Assembly: GCA_024223125.1 (NCBI GenBank)
Contig: JAAEOP010000644.1
Location: 1 to 45,344 of the forward strand
DNA: 45,344 nucleotides
Direction of reading: 5' to 3'
Origin: Chloroflexota bacterium
Lineage (GTDB): Bacteria > Chloroflexota > Anaerolineae > Promineifilales > Promineifilaceae
Shown here: piece after piece, positions 8,088 through 17,264 of the stretch
Numbering within the stretch: the first letter of the stretch is position 1
How the letters are laid out: every line of letters starts with the position of its first letter
Position numbers and translations under genes: made by a program
The notes under the pieces: model-generated
Told to the model about the DNA's origin: nothing
Databases searched by the model: none
What the model saw: only the letters and a program-made list of their open reading frames with translations

Positions 8088-9446
8088 ATGTCTGTAGATC
8101 TTTCCATCATTGTTCCTTGTTATAACGAAGTAGAAAATATACCCAAACTACAAGCGGAATTTTTGCCGGTCATTGATACGCTTATCGGTTTAGAAATTCC
8201 TTTTCCGATAACCATTCAGACGATTGAAGTCATCTTTGTAGATGATGGTAGTGCGGATGGGACGGGGACAGCCTTACAAGCGGCCGTTGGCAATTTACAC
8301 ACGCCCAACGTGAGCTTTCGCGTTGTCCAACATAAGGTTAATCGGGGATTGGGGGCAGCTATTCGCACCGGATTTGCCACTGCCAGAGGCCAGGTACTGG
8401 TGACAACCGATTGTGATGGCACCTACCGATTTTCCGAAATTCCCTTGTTGCTGGATTTCCTCACCGAAGAGATAGATATGGTGACAGCCTCCCCCTATCA
8501 TCCCCAGGGGGATATAGATGGCGTACCCGGTTATCGGCTATTATTGAGCCGGGGAGCTTCGGTCATTTATCGCTTCTTGTCTGATCATCATATCCACACA
8601 TATACGGCGCTGTTCCGGGCTTACCGACGAGAAGTAGTGAAAACTGTACCTTTTGAGTCCAGTGGTTTTTTGGCCGGTACAGAGCTGTTGGTCAATGCAA
8701 TTCGGATGGGGTATCGGGTAGCTGAATACCCAACCGTTTTATACACACGCGATTTTGGTGAATCGAAGGCCAAACTGGCGCAGACAATGCGGGCGCACCT
8801 GGGATTTCAGGCACACTCGCTTACGTCATGGTATCCATACGGCACACTCATTCGCGGCCGTGCAAAGACGGTGTATCTGGTTGAAAATGGTCAGAAACGG
8901 CCGTTCACCTCTCCCGAAGCCTTCCTTTCCCATGGCTACCATTGGGAACAAGTTGTGCGTTATAAAGATGCCGTTGTGCAGACAATCCCAACTGGTGTAC
9001 CGATGGGTTTTCGTGACGGCGCCTGTTTGCAGAGTTTAAGCGGCAATGTATATGTGGTGGAAAAGGGCAAGATACGGCCGTTTGTCTCTGCGGTCGTTTT
9101 TGAGCAGCTTGGTTTTAATTGGGAAAACGTACTCCCCATTGACAGCGCCACGTTGAACCAGCTTAAGAGTGGTCCGGCTATGACCCAGACTGACCGCTAT
9201 CCACAAGGAACATTGTTAAAATCAGATACTTCCCTCACTGTGTATCGGTTAGAAGATGGACAGAAACGGCCATTTCTAAGCCAACAAACATTTCTTTCTT
9301 GGAACTACCGTTGGAACCAGATTATTACCATTGTCGCAGAGGAGTTGTCCGCTTTTCCTACCGGTCAACCGATTGCCGCCCAAGAACCGTTCAACTTCCA
9401 ATTTGATGAAGAAGTCACTGTGCAAGTTTTGCCTCAAGGAGCCTGA
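8088..9446 (+). CDS. GT2 glycosyltransferase (DPM1-like) with three C-terminal surface-type repeats
   Basis: Residues 1-240 form a family 2 glycosyltransferase: SIIVPCYNE at 6-14, the nucleotide-binding DDGSADGTG at 52-60, the metal-binding DCDG at 108-111, then HIHTYTALFRAYR. It resembles polyprenyl-phosphate hexose transferases but has no membrane helices. Residues 250-430 hold three copies of a ~55-residue unit, v-Y-x-(V/L)-E-x-G-x-(K/I)-R-P-F-x-S-x-x-x-F, then G(Y/F).W..(V/I), then P.G.P. The copies start near residues 250, 311 and 371. Such units occur in secreted or envelope proteins, so their place on a cytoplasmic transferase is unusual. In two copies the RPF is encoded by ACGGCCGT. 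Confidence 0.82.
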   Translation: MSVDLSIIVPCYNEVENIPKLQAEFLPVIDTLIGLEIPFPITIQTIEVIFVDDGSADGTGTALQAAVGNLHTPNVSFRVVQHKVNRGLGAAIRTGFATARGQVLVTTDCDGTYRFSEIPLLLDFLTEEIDMVTASPYHPQGDIDGVPGYRLLLSRGASVIYRFLSDHHIHTYTALFRAYRREVVKTVPFESSGFLAGTELLVNAIRMGYRVAEYPTVLYTRDFGESKAKLAQTMRAHLGFQAHSLTSWYPYGTLIRGRAKTVYLVENGQKRPFTSPEAFLSHGYHWEQVVRYKDAVVQTIPTGVPMGFRDGACLQSLSGNVYVVEKGKIRPFVSAVVFEQLGFNWENVLPIDSATLNQLKSGPAMTQTDRYPQGTLLKSDTSLTVYRLEDGQKRPFLSQQTFLSWNYRWNQIITIVAEELSAFPTGQPIAAQEPFNFQFDEEVTVQVLPQGA

Positions 9447-9464
9447 AAGGCGATCTTTTATGTG

Positions 9465-9485
9465 GGGCGAATTTGCAATTCGCCC
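9465..9485. repeat. 9-bp hairpin GGGCGAATT tgc AATTCGCCC
   Basis: A perfect hairpin lies in the 76-base gap between the GT2 and epimerase genes, with an outer imperfect GCGAT...ATCGC pairing (about 9452-9503). No T-run follows, so transcription through to the epimerase is likely. Confidence 0.6.
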
Positions 9486-9522
9486 ACGATTTGGAAAATC
9501 GCGTTGCTCCCGAAGTTAGCCT

Positions 9523-10617
9523 ATGAAAATTGTTTCCATTGTAGGGGCACGCCCCGAGTTCATTCAAGCCCTGCCGGTTAGTCTGGCTCTGCGGGCCGTT
9601 GGGCATGAAGAAATCTGGGTGCATACCGGCCAACATTACGATTACCAAATGTCGCAGGCGTTCTTTGACGATTTGGGCATTCCGGCGCCAGATTACAATT
9701 TGGAAGTAGGATCAGATAGTCATGCCCGGCAAACGGCCGCCATGCTCACCCGTCTAGAAGATGTCTACCTGGCCGAAAAACCTGATCTGGTCATTGTGCG
9801 GGGAGATACCAATTCTACGCTGGCGGCTGGGTTAGCGGCCGTCAAACTGCATCTGCCGGTAGCCCACATTGAAGCGGGCGAACGCAGCTACAACCGCCGG
9901 ATGCCGGAAGAGATTAACCGGGTTGTAGTAGACAGCTTGAGCAGCATCCATTTTTGTGCCAGCCACACGGCCGTACAGCGATTAGCCGCCGAAGGGATTG
10001 CCGACAGCGTTCATTGGGCGGGAGATGTGATGTTGGACGCTATGCAACAAAATCGCCCTATCGCCCGCCGCAAATCAAACATATTACAACAACTAGAAGT
10101 GACGCCAAGACAATATGCTCTGGTAACAGCTCACCGGGCAGCCAACATTGACGATCCGACCCGGCTGCGCCAACTGCTGGCCGCATTAAATCAGGTTGAC
10201 GAGACGATCATCTTTCCCGCGCATCCCCGCACGCGCCAGGCCATTACCCAACTGAATATACCTTTGCGGCCGCACGTTCGCATTATCAAGCCAGCGGGGT
10301 ATTTTGACATGATGGTATTGGAAGAAAACGCCCGCCTGATTGCGACCGATTCGGGTGGCGTACAGCGGGAAGCATATTTTCTGGGTGTCCCCTGCCTGAC
10401 ACTGCGTGAGGAGACGGAGTGGGTGGAAACGGTACAGGCCGGTTGGAATAAATTAGTGGGGGTTAACCCAGAAGCAGTATTAGCTGCCTGGTATAATTTT
10501 TTACCGCCAGCCGAACATTTGCCTATTTTTGGCGACGGCCGTGCCGGAGAACGTATTGCCCAGATATTAACAAATCACACTCTACCAACCACTATTTACA
10601 GAGGAGCAACAGATTGA
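9523..10617 (+). CDS. Non-hydrolysing UDP-GlcNAc 2-epimerase family (WecB/WbpI-like)
   Basis: This 364-residue protein starts with GARPEFIQALPVS. It then shows VHTGQHYDYQMSQAFFDDLGI, VRGDTNSTLAAGLAA, HIEAGERSYNRRMPEEINR and TDSGGVQREAYFLGVPCLTLR, the complete motif set of non-hydrolysing UDP-GlcNAc 2-epimerases. It inverts C2 of UDP-GlcNAc or of its 2,3-diacetamido uronate. With the WbpB-, WbpE- and WbpD-like enzymes next door the WbpI-type role, giving a UDP-ManNAc3NAcA-like donor, is the better guess. The UDP-GlcNAc 6-dehydrogenase (WbpA) needed for the first step is not in the window. The gene overlaps the next by four bases (TTGA). Confidence 0.87.
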   Translation: MKIVSIVGARPEFIQALPVSLALRAVGHEEIWVHTGQHYDYQMSQAFFDDLGIPAPDYNLEVGSDSHARQTAAMLTRLEDVYLAEKPDLVIVRGDTNSTLAAGLAAVKLHLPVAHIEAGERSYNRRMPEEINRVVVDSLSSIHFCASHTAVQRLAAEGIADSVHWAGDVMLDAMQQNRPIARRKSNILQQLEVTPRQYALVTAHRAANIDDPTRLRQLLAALNQVDETIIFPAHPRTRQAITQLNIPLRPHVRIIKPAGYFDMMVLEENARLIATDSGGVQREAYFLGVPCLTLREETEWVETVQAGWNKLVGVNPEAVLAAWYNFLPPAEHLPIFGDGRAGERIAQILTNHTLPTTIYRGATD

Positions 10618-11978
10618 ATGTAGGCATTGTAGGCGGCGGCATTATGGGCATCAGTCTGGGGTATTTTTTAACCAAAGCCGGCGCTACCGTAACGATTTTT
10701 GAAGCATCGCCTGAATTGGGTGGATTAGCGGGGCCGCTGCTGTTGGAGGATGGTACGGCCGTAGATCGCTTTTACCATGCTATCCTTTCCAGCGACAGTC
10801 ATTTAGGGGAACTGTGTACCGAATTGGACATTGCTGACCAACTGCGTTTTAACGAAACTAAAATGGGTTTTTATTACCAAAACGATATTTACTCGATGAA
10901 CAATATCATCGAGTTTTTGCGCTTTCCACCGTTGGGCTGGGTAGACCGTTTTCGCCTGGGGGTAACGGTGCTGGCAGCACAGTTGGTACGTGATTGGCAT
11001 AAGTTGGAAAGCGTTAGTGTGCAGGAGTGGCTGGTTCGATATGGCGGCCTAAATGTGTATAAAAACATCTGGCGGCCGATGCTGCGAGCTAAGTTTGACG
11101 GCGGCTTTGACGATGTACCCGCTACCTGGGTTTGGTCACGGTTAGTACGTATGAAATCTACCCGCGACGGAGCCAACCAGAAGGAAGAAGCGGGACATCT
11201 GATTGGCGGTTATAGTACCCTGCTAAAAGCAATGGCCCGTAAAATTGAAGCGGCCGGGGGGCAGATTTATTTGCACACGGCCGTAGATGAGATTGTGGTG
11301 CGTGACGGCCGTGCCTGTGGTATTCAGGTCAAGGGTGAAATGCGGCCGTTTGATGTGGTGGTGGGTACAGTGCAATCTCCCTTGTTCAGCCATCTCATTC
11401 CGGGCGCAGATGACGTGTACCGGGCCGCTTTGGCAGAGCAAGAATATTTGGGTATTGTCTGTCCGCTGTTGGTCTTGACACGGCCGTTGACCGATTATTG
11501 GACACTTAACATCACCGACGACACTATCCCTTTCACTGGCGTCATCGAAACGACAACCTATATTGATCCCCAATATGTGGGTGGCTATCATCTGGTCTAC
11601 CTGCCCAAGTACACTGCGCCGGGCAGCCCCTGGCAGCAAAAGTCAGACGCAGAAATTGAAACAATCTGGCTGGAAAATTTGCAACGAATGCTGCCCAACT
11701 TTGATCCGCAGACAATCCGCTATTTTCAGGTGAATCGTACGCGCTATGTGGAACCTTTGCATGGACTGAACGAGATGGACAAAATTCCAGCCACGCAAAC
11801 GCCCATCCACAACCTTTATCTGGCCACGACGGCCCAGATTTACCCGGCGCTGACAAATGGAGAATCGGTCAGCCGTCATGCGCGGCAGGTAGCTGACCAA
11901 ATTTCTGCGGCCGTGCCCACCAACAAATGTTCAGGTGTAGTGAATGAAAAACAAACCTATAGCCAGCCTTTCTCTTGA
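10614..11978 (+). CDS. FAD/NAD(P)-binding oxidoreductase (amine/protoporphyrinogen-oxidase-like)
   Basis: This 454-residue flavoprotein has an N-terminal dinucleotide-binding motif GIVGGGIMGISLGYFL (residues 4-19) followed by FEASPELGGLAG. An extended C-terminal half ends in ATTAQIYPALTNGE, the second FAD-binding region. Such enzymes recur in polysaccharide and glycolipid clusters next to GT2 and deacetylase genes, but their substrates are unknown. The start is TTG at 10614, with GGAG upstream and TTGA overlap with the epimerase. An ATG alternative in the right frame was not found. Its 3' end overlaps the deacetylase gene by 35 bases, so the two are co-transcribed. Confidence 0.78.
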   Translation: MNVGIVGGGIMGISLGYFLTKAGATVTIFEASPELGGLAGPLLLEDGTAVDRFYHAILSSDSHLGELCTELDIADQLRFNETKMGFYYQNDIYSMNNIIEFLRFPPLGWVDRFRLGVTVLAAQLVRDWHKLESVSVQEWLVRYGGLNVYKNIWRPMLRAKFDGGFDDVPATWVWSRLVRMKSTRDGANQKEEAGHLIGGYSTLLKAMARKIEAAGGQIYLHTAVDEIVVRDGRACGIQVKGEMRPFDVVVGTVQSPLFSHLIPGADDVYRAALAEQEYLGIVCPLLVLTRPLTDYWTLNITDDTIPFTGVIETTTYIDPQYVGGYHLVYLPKYTAPGSPWQQKSDAEIETIWLENLQRMLPNFDPQTIRYFQVNRTRYVEPLHGLNEMDKIPATQTPIHNLYLATTAQIYPALTNGESVSRHARQVADQISAAVPTNKCSGVVNEKQTYSQPFS

Positions 11979-12948
11979 TTTGGATAACCAATGGTCGTAC
12001 ATGAAAACGCATGGAGACACGGGCTGGGAATCATACCCCTCTTACCTGGATGTTGTCGTGCCTCGTGTGTTGGATTTTTTGGCGGAACGGGATTTGACAA
12101 TTACCTTTTTTATTGTGGGGCAAGATGCGGCGTTGGCTAAAAACAAGGCGGCGCTGGCTTCGTTACCGGCCGCCGGGCACGAAATTGGCAACCACTCTTT
12201 TTTACATGAGCAATGGCTACATTTGTATAGCGAACAGCAGATTATGGATGATCTGGCGCAGGCGGAGGAGGCGATTACAGAGGTGACGGGACAGCGCCCT
12301 ATCGGTTTTCGTGGCCCCGGCTTTAGCTGCTCAGAAGCAGTATTGAGCGTTTTGGCGCAGCGAGGTTATTTGTACGATGCCAGTACATTTCCAACTTTTA
12401 TTGGCCCCTTGGCCCGCGCTTACTATTTCATGACAGCCACATTGAACCAGGAAGAGAAGGAGGAGCGGGCGTTGTTGTTTGGCACGATGAAGGATGCGTT
12501 ACGGCCGTTGAAACCATACCAATGGGCCATCTCGCCACAGAATGGGGAGCAACGTTTGCTAGAAATTCCAGTCACAACCATGCCCATCTTCAAAATTCCC
12601 ATTCACGCCAGCTACATTCTCTATCTCAGTAAATATTCCAGCAAGTTAGCGTTGATCTATTTCAAGGCCGCTTTGAATTTGTGCCATCTTACCGGCGTCC
12701 AGGTATCCTTGCTCTTACACCCACTCGATTTTCTAGGCAGTGATGATGTAGATGAATTAGCCTTCTTCCCCGGAATGGATATTCTGAGAGACAAAAAGTT
12801 AGCAGTGATGAGTGAAATATTGCGTCTGCTGACCCAAAAATTTAGAGTTGTAACAATGCAGCGCCATGCTCATGAACTCCTAAAATTAGCAAACCAGCGC
12901 GTGGTTGAACCGAATTTTGGCGCTGAACAATTGACACATTCAAAATAA
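11944..12948 (+). CDS. Polysaccharide deacetylase (NodB/CE4 fold)
   Basis: This 334-residue protein has a NodB homology domain. The metal/catalytic aspartates lie in SLDLDNQW (D12, D14), the HxxxH motif is GNHSFLHE (H84, H88), and GFRGPGFSC carries motif 3. CE4 enzymes remove N-acetyl groups from amino sugars or related acyl groups. No signal peptide is seen, so it probably acts in the cytoplasm on a lipid-linked or nucleotide-linked intermediate. This fits clusters in which GT2, FAD oxidoreductase and NodB proteins occur together. It starts inside the 3' end of the preceding gene; two bases separate it from the sulfotransferase. Confidence 0.8.
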   Translation: MKNKPIASLSLDLDNQWSYMKTHGDTGWESYPSYLDVVVPRVLDFLAERDLTITFFIVGQDAALAKNKAALASLPAAGHEIGNHSFLHEQWLHLYSEQQIMDDLAQAEEAITEVTGQRPIGFRGPGFSCSEAVLSVLAQRGYLYDASTFPTFIGPLARAYYFMTATLNQEEKEERALLFGTMKDALRPLKPYQWAISPQNGEQRLLEIPVTTMPIFKIPIHASYILYLSKYSSKLALIYFKAALNLCHLTGVQVSLLLHPLDFLGSDDVDELAFFPGMDILRDKKLAVMSEILRLLTQKFRVVTMQRHAHELLKLANQRVVEPNFGAEQLTHSK

Positions 12949-12950
12949 TT

Positions 12951-13985
12951 ATGCGTGAGAAACTACACAGGTTTATTCCGGCTCATTTTAATGATCCAGT
13001 TGGATTATTTATGAGGATACTACGGACACATGACACGGCCGCTTACTTCGCTGTATTCTTGGCCCTCCTGGGCGTTTTATGTACCCCCTTGGATATACTT
13101 TTGAAGCGTTTTGAGGAGAAACGTTACCAGGCTGCTGGCCCACCGAAAATGCCGCTGATTGTAGTGGTTGGCGCTCCGCGCAGCGGCACAACCCTAGCCG
13201 AACAAATATTGATCAACAATTTGCCGGTTACTTATTTTAATAATCTCACGTCTCTCTTTCCCAGATCGCCGATAACGGCTAACCGTATTTGGGGGCGGTT
13301 TTTTCGTCGTCCGAAACAGGTTGAATACCAGAGTTATTACGGGAGAAGTACGGGTTTTGCGGGGCCAAATGATGCCTTGTATTTATGGGATCGGTGGTTG
13401 GGTGATGACCGCCGCCAGATACCTACGGAGCTTGATAAAGAAGCGGCCGCGGCAATGGTACGCTTCTTTGGAGCTTATGAGGTCGCATTTGGACAATCCA
13501 TTGTAGCTAAAAATAACAATTTGAATGTGTGTGCCTCGATTGTTGGGGAACATCTTGAAAATGCACATTTCATTTGCCTGACACGCGACCCGCTGTATCT
13601 GGCACAATCGCTGCTGTTGGCGCGAATGGACATACATGGAGATATGCAAATTCCATATGGTGTGTCTGAAGCGGAAGACCAGGACGCCATTAGCTATGTG
13701 GAAAATGTTTGCCGCCAGGTATTGTTTCATGAACAGAAAATTCGGGAGCAGCAGGCCCTGATTGGTCCAGACCGATTTTGGATTGTGTCCTATGAAGAAC
13801 TTTGTGCAGACCCGCAATTATTGGCCCAGCGAGTCGCGGCCGAGGTTCTTGATCTGGCGGTTGATGCGGCAGATATCGAAAGAAATGTGCGGCCGTTTCA
13901 GGTGCATAATCGAGTCAGGGTAGCGCCAGCGTTGTTTGCTGATCTGGAGGCGACATTAGCTGAACTACGGGAGAGTGGGGAATGA
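12951..13985 (+). CDS. Sulfotransferase family protein
   Basis: This 344-residue protein has a PAPS 5'-phosphosulfate-binding loop GAPRSGTT at residues 74-81. A C-terminal 3'-phosphate-binding region follows (ICLTRDPLYLAQSLLLAR, where the Arg/Asp and following Ser are typical). The N-terminal hydrophobic stretch (about 31-50) could anchor it to the membrane. The family moves sulfate from PAPS to hydroxyls or amines of sugars and lipids, so the cluster product may be sulfated. PAPS-forming enzymes are not in this window. The gene overlaps the next by four bases (ATGA). Confidence 0.78.
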   Translation: MREKLHRFIPAHFNDPVGLFMRILRTHDTAAYFAVFLALLGVLCTPLDILLKRFEEKRYQAAGPPKMPLIVVVGAPRSGTTLAEQILINNLPVTYFNNLTSLFPRSPITANRIWGRFFRRPKQVEYQSYYGRSTGFAGPNDALYLWDRWLGDDRRQIPTELDKEAAAAMVRFFGAYEVAFGQSIVAKNNNLNVCASIVGEHLENAHFICLTRDPLYLAQSLLLARMDIHGDMQIPYGVSEAEDQDAISYVENVCRQVLFHEQKIREQQALIGPDRFWIVSYEELCADPQLLAQRVAAEVLDLAVDAADIERNVRPFQVHNRVRVAPALFADLEATLAELRESGE

Positions 13986-14995
13986 AACGGCCGAATCGGA
14001 GTTTGGTGGTACGGCTGATCGTAAGTGTATTGGCTTTGGGGGTTGTTTTTTATCTGATTGATATTCGTTCCTTTGGGCCAATATTGGCTGAGATTGATAT
14101 TGTCTATTACCTGGGAGGAATACTGCTTTATGTTGTGGCGATAATGATTCTGGCGCTGCGGCTGCGAGTGATTTTAGCGGCCGCTGGGGTGCGGATGGGA
14201 TTGTTTTCATTGGTTGAGATCAATATGGTAGGGCAATTTTTCTCACTTTTTCTGCCAACGGCCGTAGGTGGGGATGTAGCCCGTATGTATGAACTTTCTC
14301 ATCAATCCAGCCACCAGGCAACCTCGACCTCAATCTCTATCTCGGCTGTGTTACTGGATCGCATTATTGGTTTATTTACGCTGGCGCTTTTGTCTGTCGT
14401 TGGTTTGGTTGTCGGAGCGCAATTTATCCCGGGGACGGCTGTCAAATGGGCCGCATTCAGTTTGCTGTTTGGGCTGATCTTTGCCTGGTGGCTGTTGCTC
14501 AATCGTCGTTTAATGGCTCACTTTCAATGGATATTCCAATTACCGTTGTTAAATCGCAGCGAAGAAACAGTAAAGCAACTATACAATTTGCTATATTACC
14601 TCAATCGGCAGCCAAAACTCATTGTGAGCTGCCTGATCATTTCGCTTGTTGTGCAATCTATGGAAATCTTGTCTGTAGTCATGATGGCTCAGGCGCTCGA
14701 TATTCATATTGCAGTTTTCACTTACTTTATCTTTGTTCCTTTGATTTGGTTGGTAACAATGATGCCTTTATCCTTAAATGGTATTGGGTTCCGTGAAGGC
14801 GCATACATATTTTTCTTTGGTCAGGCTGGGGTTTTGCCTGCCCTGGCTGTGTTGTTATCTTTACTTGTGTTTTCTGCCCGTGTTCTGGTGGGTTTGTTAG
14901 GTGGTCTGCTCTTTCTGAAAAACTCTCTTATCGCTTACCGTCAAAATCGAAGTAAACCTTGGGCTTCGGTTGAACAACCGGGTATGGATACGTGA
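13982..14995 (+). CDS. Flippase-like / lysylphosphatidylglycerol synthase TM-family membrane protein
   Basis: This 337-residue polytopic protein has about eight hydrophobic segments. It carries the family features GQFFSLFLPTAVGGDVARMYEL (the PxxxGGD loop) and, near the end, PLSLNGIGFREGAYIFFF (the xNGIGxREG loop). These define the LPG_synthase_TM/UPF0104 (AglD-like) family, often found next to glycosyltransferases and thought to handle lipid-linked sugars. It may help to flip or transfer the glycan made by this cluster, which lacks a recognisable Wzx flippase here. It has ATGA and GTGA overlaps with its neighbours, so it belongs to the operon. Confidence 0.82.
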   Translation: MKRPNRSLVVRLIVSVLALGVVFYLIDIRSFGPILAEIDIVYYLGGILLYVVAIMILALRLRVILAAAGVRMGLFSLVEINMVGQFFSLFLPTAVGGDVARMYELSHQSSHQATSTSISISAVLLDRIIGLFTLALLSVVGLVVGAQFIPGTAVKWAAFSLLFGLIFAWWLLLNRRLMAHFQWIFQLPLLNRSEETVKQLYNLLYYLNRQPKLIVSCLIISLVVQSMEILSVVMMAQALDIHIAVFTYFIFVPLIWLVTMMPLSLNGIGFREGAYIFFFGQAGVLPALAVLLSLLVFSARVLVGLLGGLLFLKNSLIAYRQNRSKPWASVEQPGMDT

Positions 14996-16485
14996 ACGTA
15001 GATAATATCTCAACAAAACGTCTGTCCATAGCCGCTGTAAAAAACAGCGCCGGGATACAGATTGTCATTTTATGCGTCTTCATTTTGCTGTTTTATTATG
15101 GGCTGTGGGATGCTTTTTTTGCTGGGAAGGATGATTTTACCTGGGCTGGCCTGATGCGCCACCGCGACTCTATTTTGGCTGCTTTATCAGGGCTAAACGC
15201 CAATGTGCGTTTTCTGAACTGGGGGCTTATCTGGCTTAAGGCGCGGTTTTTTTACTTGAATGCGTCTGCTTATTTTTGGTTGAGTTTGCTACAACACGCG
15301 GCGGTAACAATTACTGTTTACTGGCTGGTGAACTTTTGGGCACAGCGACGTCGTCTTGCATTTTTGTCGGCATTATTGTTTGCTACCTTATTTTCTCATT
15401 ACGAGGTAATTACCTCCACATCTGCTTCGGGATATTCCTGGTGGACACTGGTATACCTGCTAGGGCTGGGGGCATTTGGTCTGTATTTGCAGCGTAGAAA
15501 ACTGGGTTGGTATCTGTTAACTGTAGCTATTTATCTGGCGTTGGCATTAGGATTTCCTTTTGCGATGACACTGCCATTACTGTTTATGGCATACCATCTG
15601 ACGCTGGGTAAAGGCGAAAAACGTGTTCGGGATTTTCGCTGGCCGGAGATTAAGCTGTATTTGCCGATTGGGTTGATTTGGGTGGGGCAGATAGCTTTGA
15701 ATTTGTCTTATATGGCGGCGGGCACATCAAAGGCGGTTTATTCGGAATCGCTGTATAAGCCTGGTTTGCATATGGTCACGAATCTAGTTTATGTGGTGTT
15801 CCATCTGGTACCGAATGTGCATGTAGCTCCAATCGGGAATTTTCTGACTGGTTTTGTAGGGGAAAATGGGGTGGAGTTGATCTGGCAGGGGTCATTGGTT
15901 GCGGGGGCTGCGGCCGTTGTCGGTTCACTCATTCTGTTATGGAAAGGATCAGTCCTGGTGCGGTTTGGGGTAGCCCTGGTGTATTTGCCTTATTTACCCT
16001 ATACCCTTTGGCAGAATGAGTATGCTTCGGCTCCCCGTTATTTTTATTTACCGTCGGTGGGTTTTGCTTTGTTGTTGGCGCTTTTTCTACTTGGCGTACA
16101 CGATTATTTGCGGCGAAAGCAGTTTGTAGGTTGGCGATTGGTTGTGCCGACGACCGTACTGCTGCTGTTGCTATCCAATTTCCTGTCTACACAAGTGTGG
16201 GTACAACGTCATGTGGCCAACGGCCGTTTCCGCCGCCCTATCGTCTTGCAACTGGCCGAAGAGTACCAAACACTTGTGTCAGGATCACACCTTTTTATTG
16301 AAGTGCCGGAAGAGAAATTTACAGACCTGGAAGCGGCTTGTGTGCTGGTTTTGGAACCGGATGTGCACTGTACGGCCGTAATCAGCGCCAATTTTTCTTT
16401 TGCTGAATTAACGGCCGATATATCTGATGAACCGGTCTATTGGCTACGAGCTACGGCCGATGGCCTGCAACAAATTTACCCTTAA
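14992..16485 (+). CDS. Polytopic membrane protein, GT-C glycosyltransferase-like
   Basis: This 497-residue protein has about eleven hydrophobic segments and a ~100-residue soluble C-terminal end. The first extracytoplasmic loop contains GKDDFTW, an acidic pair in the position of the GT-C catalytic D-D motif, followed by an arginine- and tryptophan-bearing loop. GT-C enzymes use polyprenyl-phosphate sugars on the outer membrane face, and the GT2 gene at 8088 could make such a donor. No exact family was recognised, so the assignment rests on topology and context. The start is GTG at 14992, overlapping the previous stop. It closes the glycan operon; 16486-16674 has only a 33-codon frame that I do not support. 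Confidence 0.6.
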   Translation: MNVDNISTKRLSIAAVKNSAGIQIVILCVFILLFYYGLWDAFFAGKDDFTWAGLMRHRDSILAALSGLNANVRFLNWGLIWLKARFFYLNASAYFWLSLLQHAAVTITVYWLVNFWAQRRRLAFLSALLFATLFSHYEVITSTSASGYSWWTLVYLLGLGAFGLYLQRRKLGWYLLTVAIYLALALGFPFAMTLPLLFMAYHLTLGKGEKRVRDFRWPEIKLYLPIGLIWVGQIALNLSYMAAGTSKAVYSESLYKPGLHMVTNLVYVVFHLVPNVHVAPIGNFLTGFVGENGVELIWQGSLVAGAAAVVGSLILLWKGSVLVRFGVALVYLPYLPYTLWQNEYASAPRYFYLPSVGFALLLALFLLGVHDYLRRKQFVGWRLVVPTTVLLLLLSNFLSTQVWVQRHVANGRFRRPIVLQLAEEYQTLVSGSHLFIEVPEEKFTDLEAACVLVLEPDVHCTAVISANFSFAELTADISDEPVYWLRATADGLQQIYP

Positions 16486-16674
16486 ACTACACGTTTTATG
16501 CAGCTCTGCAAATGAGTGATAAACTGGTAATGGACTTTCGGCCGTATGAATCGGCCGCCTCCCCCATTTATTTTATCTTTGATGAAATTTATGGAACGGC
16601 GATTAGTTTGTGACAGCGGCAGGGGTCATCATTACAAGTGTACGATTTGAATGAGTGATTGCAGGAGGAACAAA

Positions 16675-17250
16675 ATGACACAAACAGTAAGTGAACAACA
16701 AATACAAGAGGCTGCGGGCCAAACATGGTGGATCTTTTTACTGCAAGGTATAGCCACTTTGATTATCGGATTTTTATTGCTGGCCAGTACAGCCCGTACT
16801 TTAGTTGTATTGATCGGTATCATGGGGATCTATTGGATTATCACCGGTATTTTTAATATTGTAGCCGCCCTGGCCGGGCACGTAACCGAGCATAAATGGT
16901 TGGTGGTTATTAGCGGCGTCATTTCCATCATTGCCGGTATCGTCGTTTTGGACCATATGATTTGGTCGGCCGTTATTGTGCCAACGCTGGCAGTCATTAT
17001 TATGGGCATCGCCGCCCTCATCAATGGCATCGTGACCATTATTGCCGGACGCAGCAAAGGGGACCATCGTGAACGCTCCTGGGCCGGATTTTTCCTGGGA
17101 TTACTCTATATTTTGTTTGGAATCTTGCTGTTGGCGAATCCGCTGCTGGGGGCTGTATCTCTTGTCCTCGTGATAGCCATTTGGGGAATTGTGGGCGGTA
17201 TTGTCTTGATTGTGCTGGCCTTCCGGGTAAAAAAGTTGGCGCCGGCTTAG
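16675..17250 (+). CDS. HdeD/DUF308-family membrane protein
   Basis: This 191-residue protein has six closely spaced hydrophobic segments and the DUF308 pattern (WWIFLLQGIATLIIGFLLL; VLIGIMGIYWIITGIFNI; SGVISIIAGIVVL). HdeD of E. coli is a member linked to acid resistance; the biochemical role is unknown. The ATG at 16675 has a strong AGGAGG six bases upstream; the longer frame starting at 16651 lacks this. It stands alone between the glycan operon and a pseudogene region. Confidence 0.8.
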   Translation: MTQTVSEQQIQEAAGQTWWIFLLQGIATLIIGFLLLASTARTLVVLIGIMGIYWIITGIFNIVAALAGHVTEHKWLVVISGVISIIAGIVVLDHMIWSAVIVPTLAVIIMGIAALINGIVTIIAGRSKGDHRERSWAGFFLGLLYILFGILLLANPLLGAVSLVLVIAIWGIVGGIVLIVLAFRVKKLAPA

Positions 17251-17264
17251 GTGAACAATGTCAA

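Noticed and set aside
13982..14995. Phosphatidylglycerol lysyltransferase (MprF)
   Set aside because: Only the flippase-like TM domain is present; the catalytic C-terminal domain of MprF is missing.
16512..16613. 33-codon frame after the glycan operon
   Set aside because: No ribosome-binding site or similarity that I recognise; probably chance.
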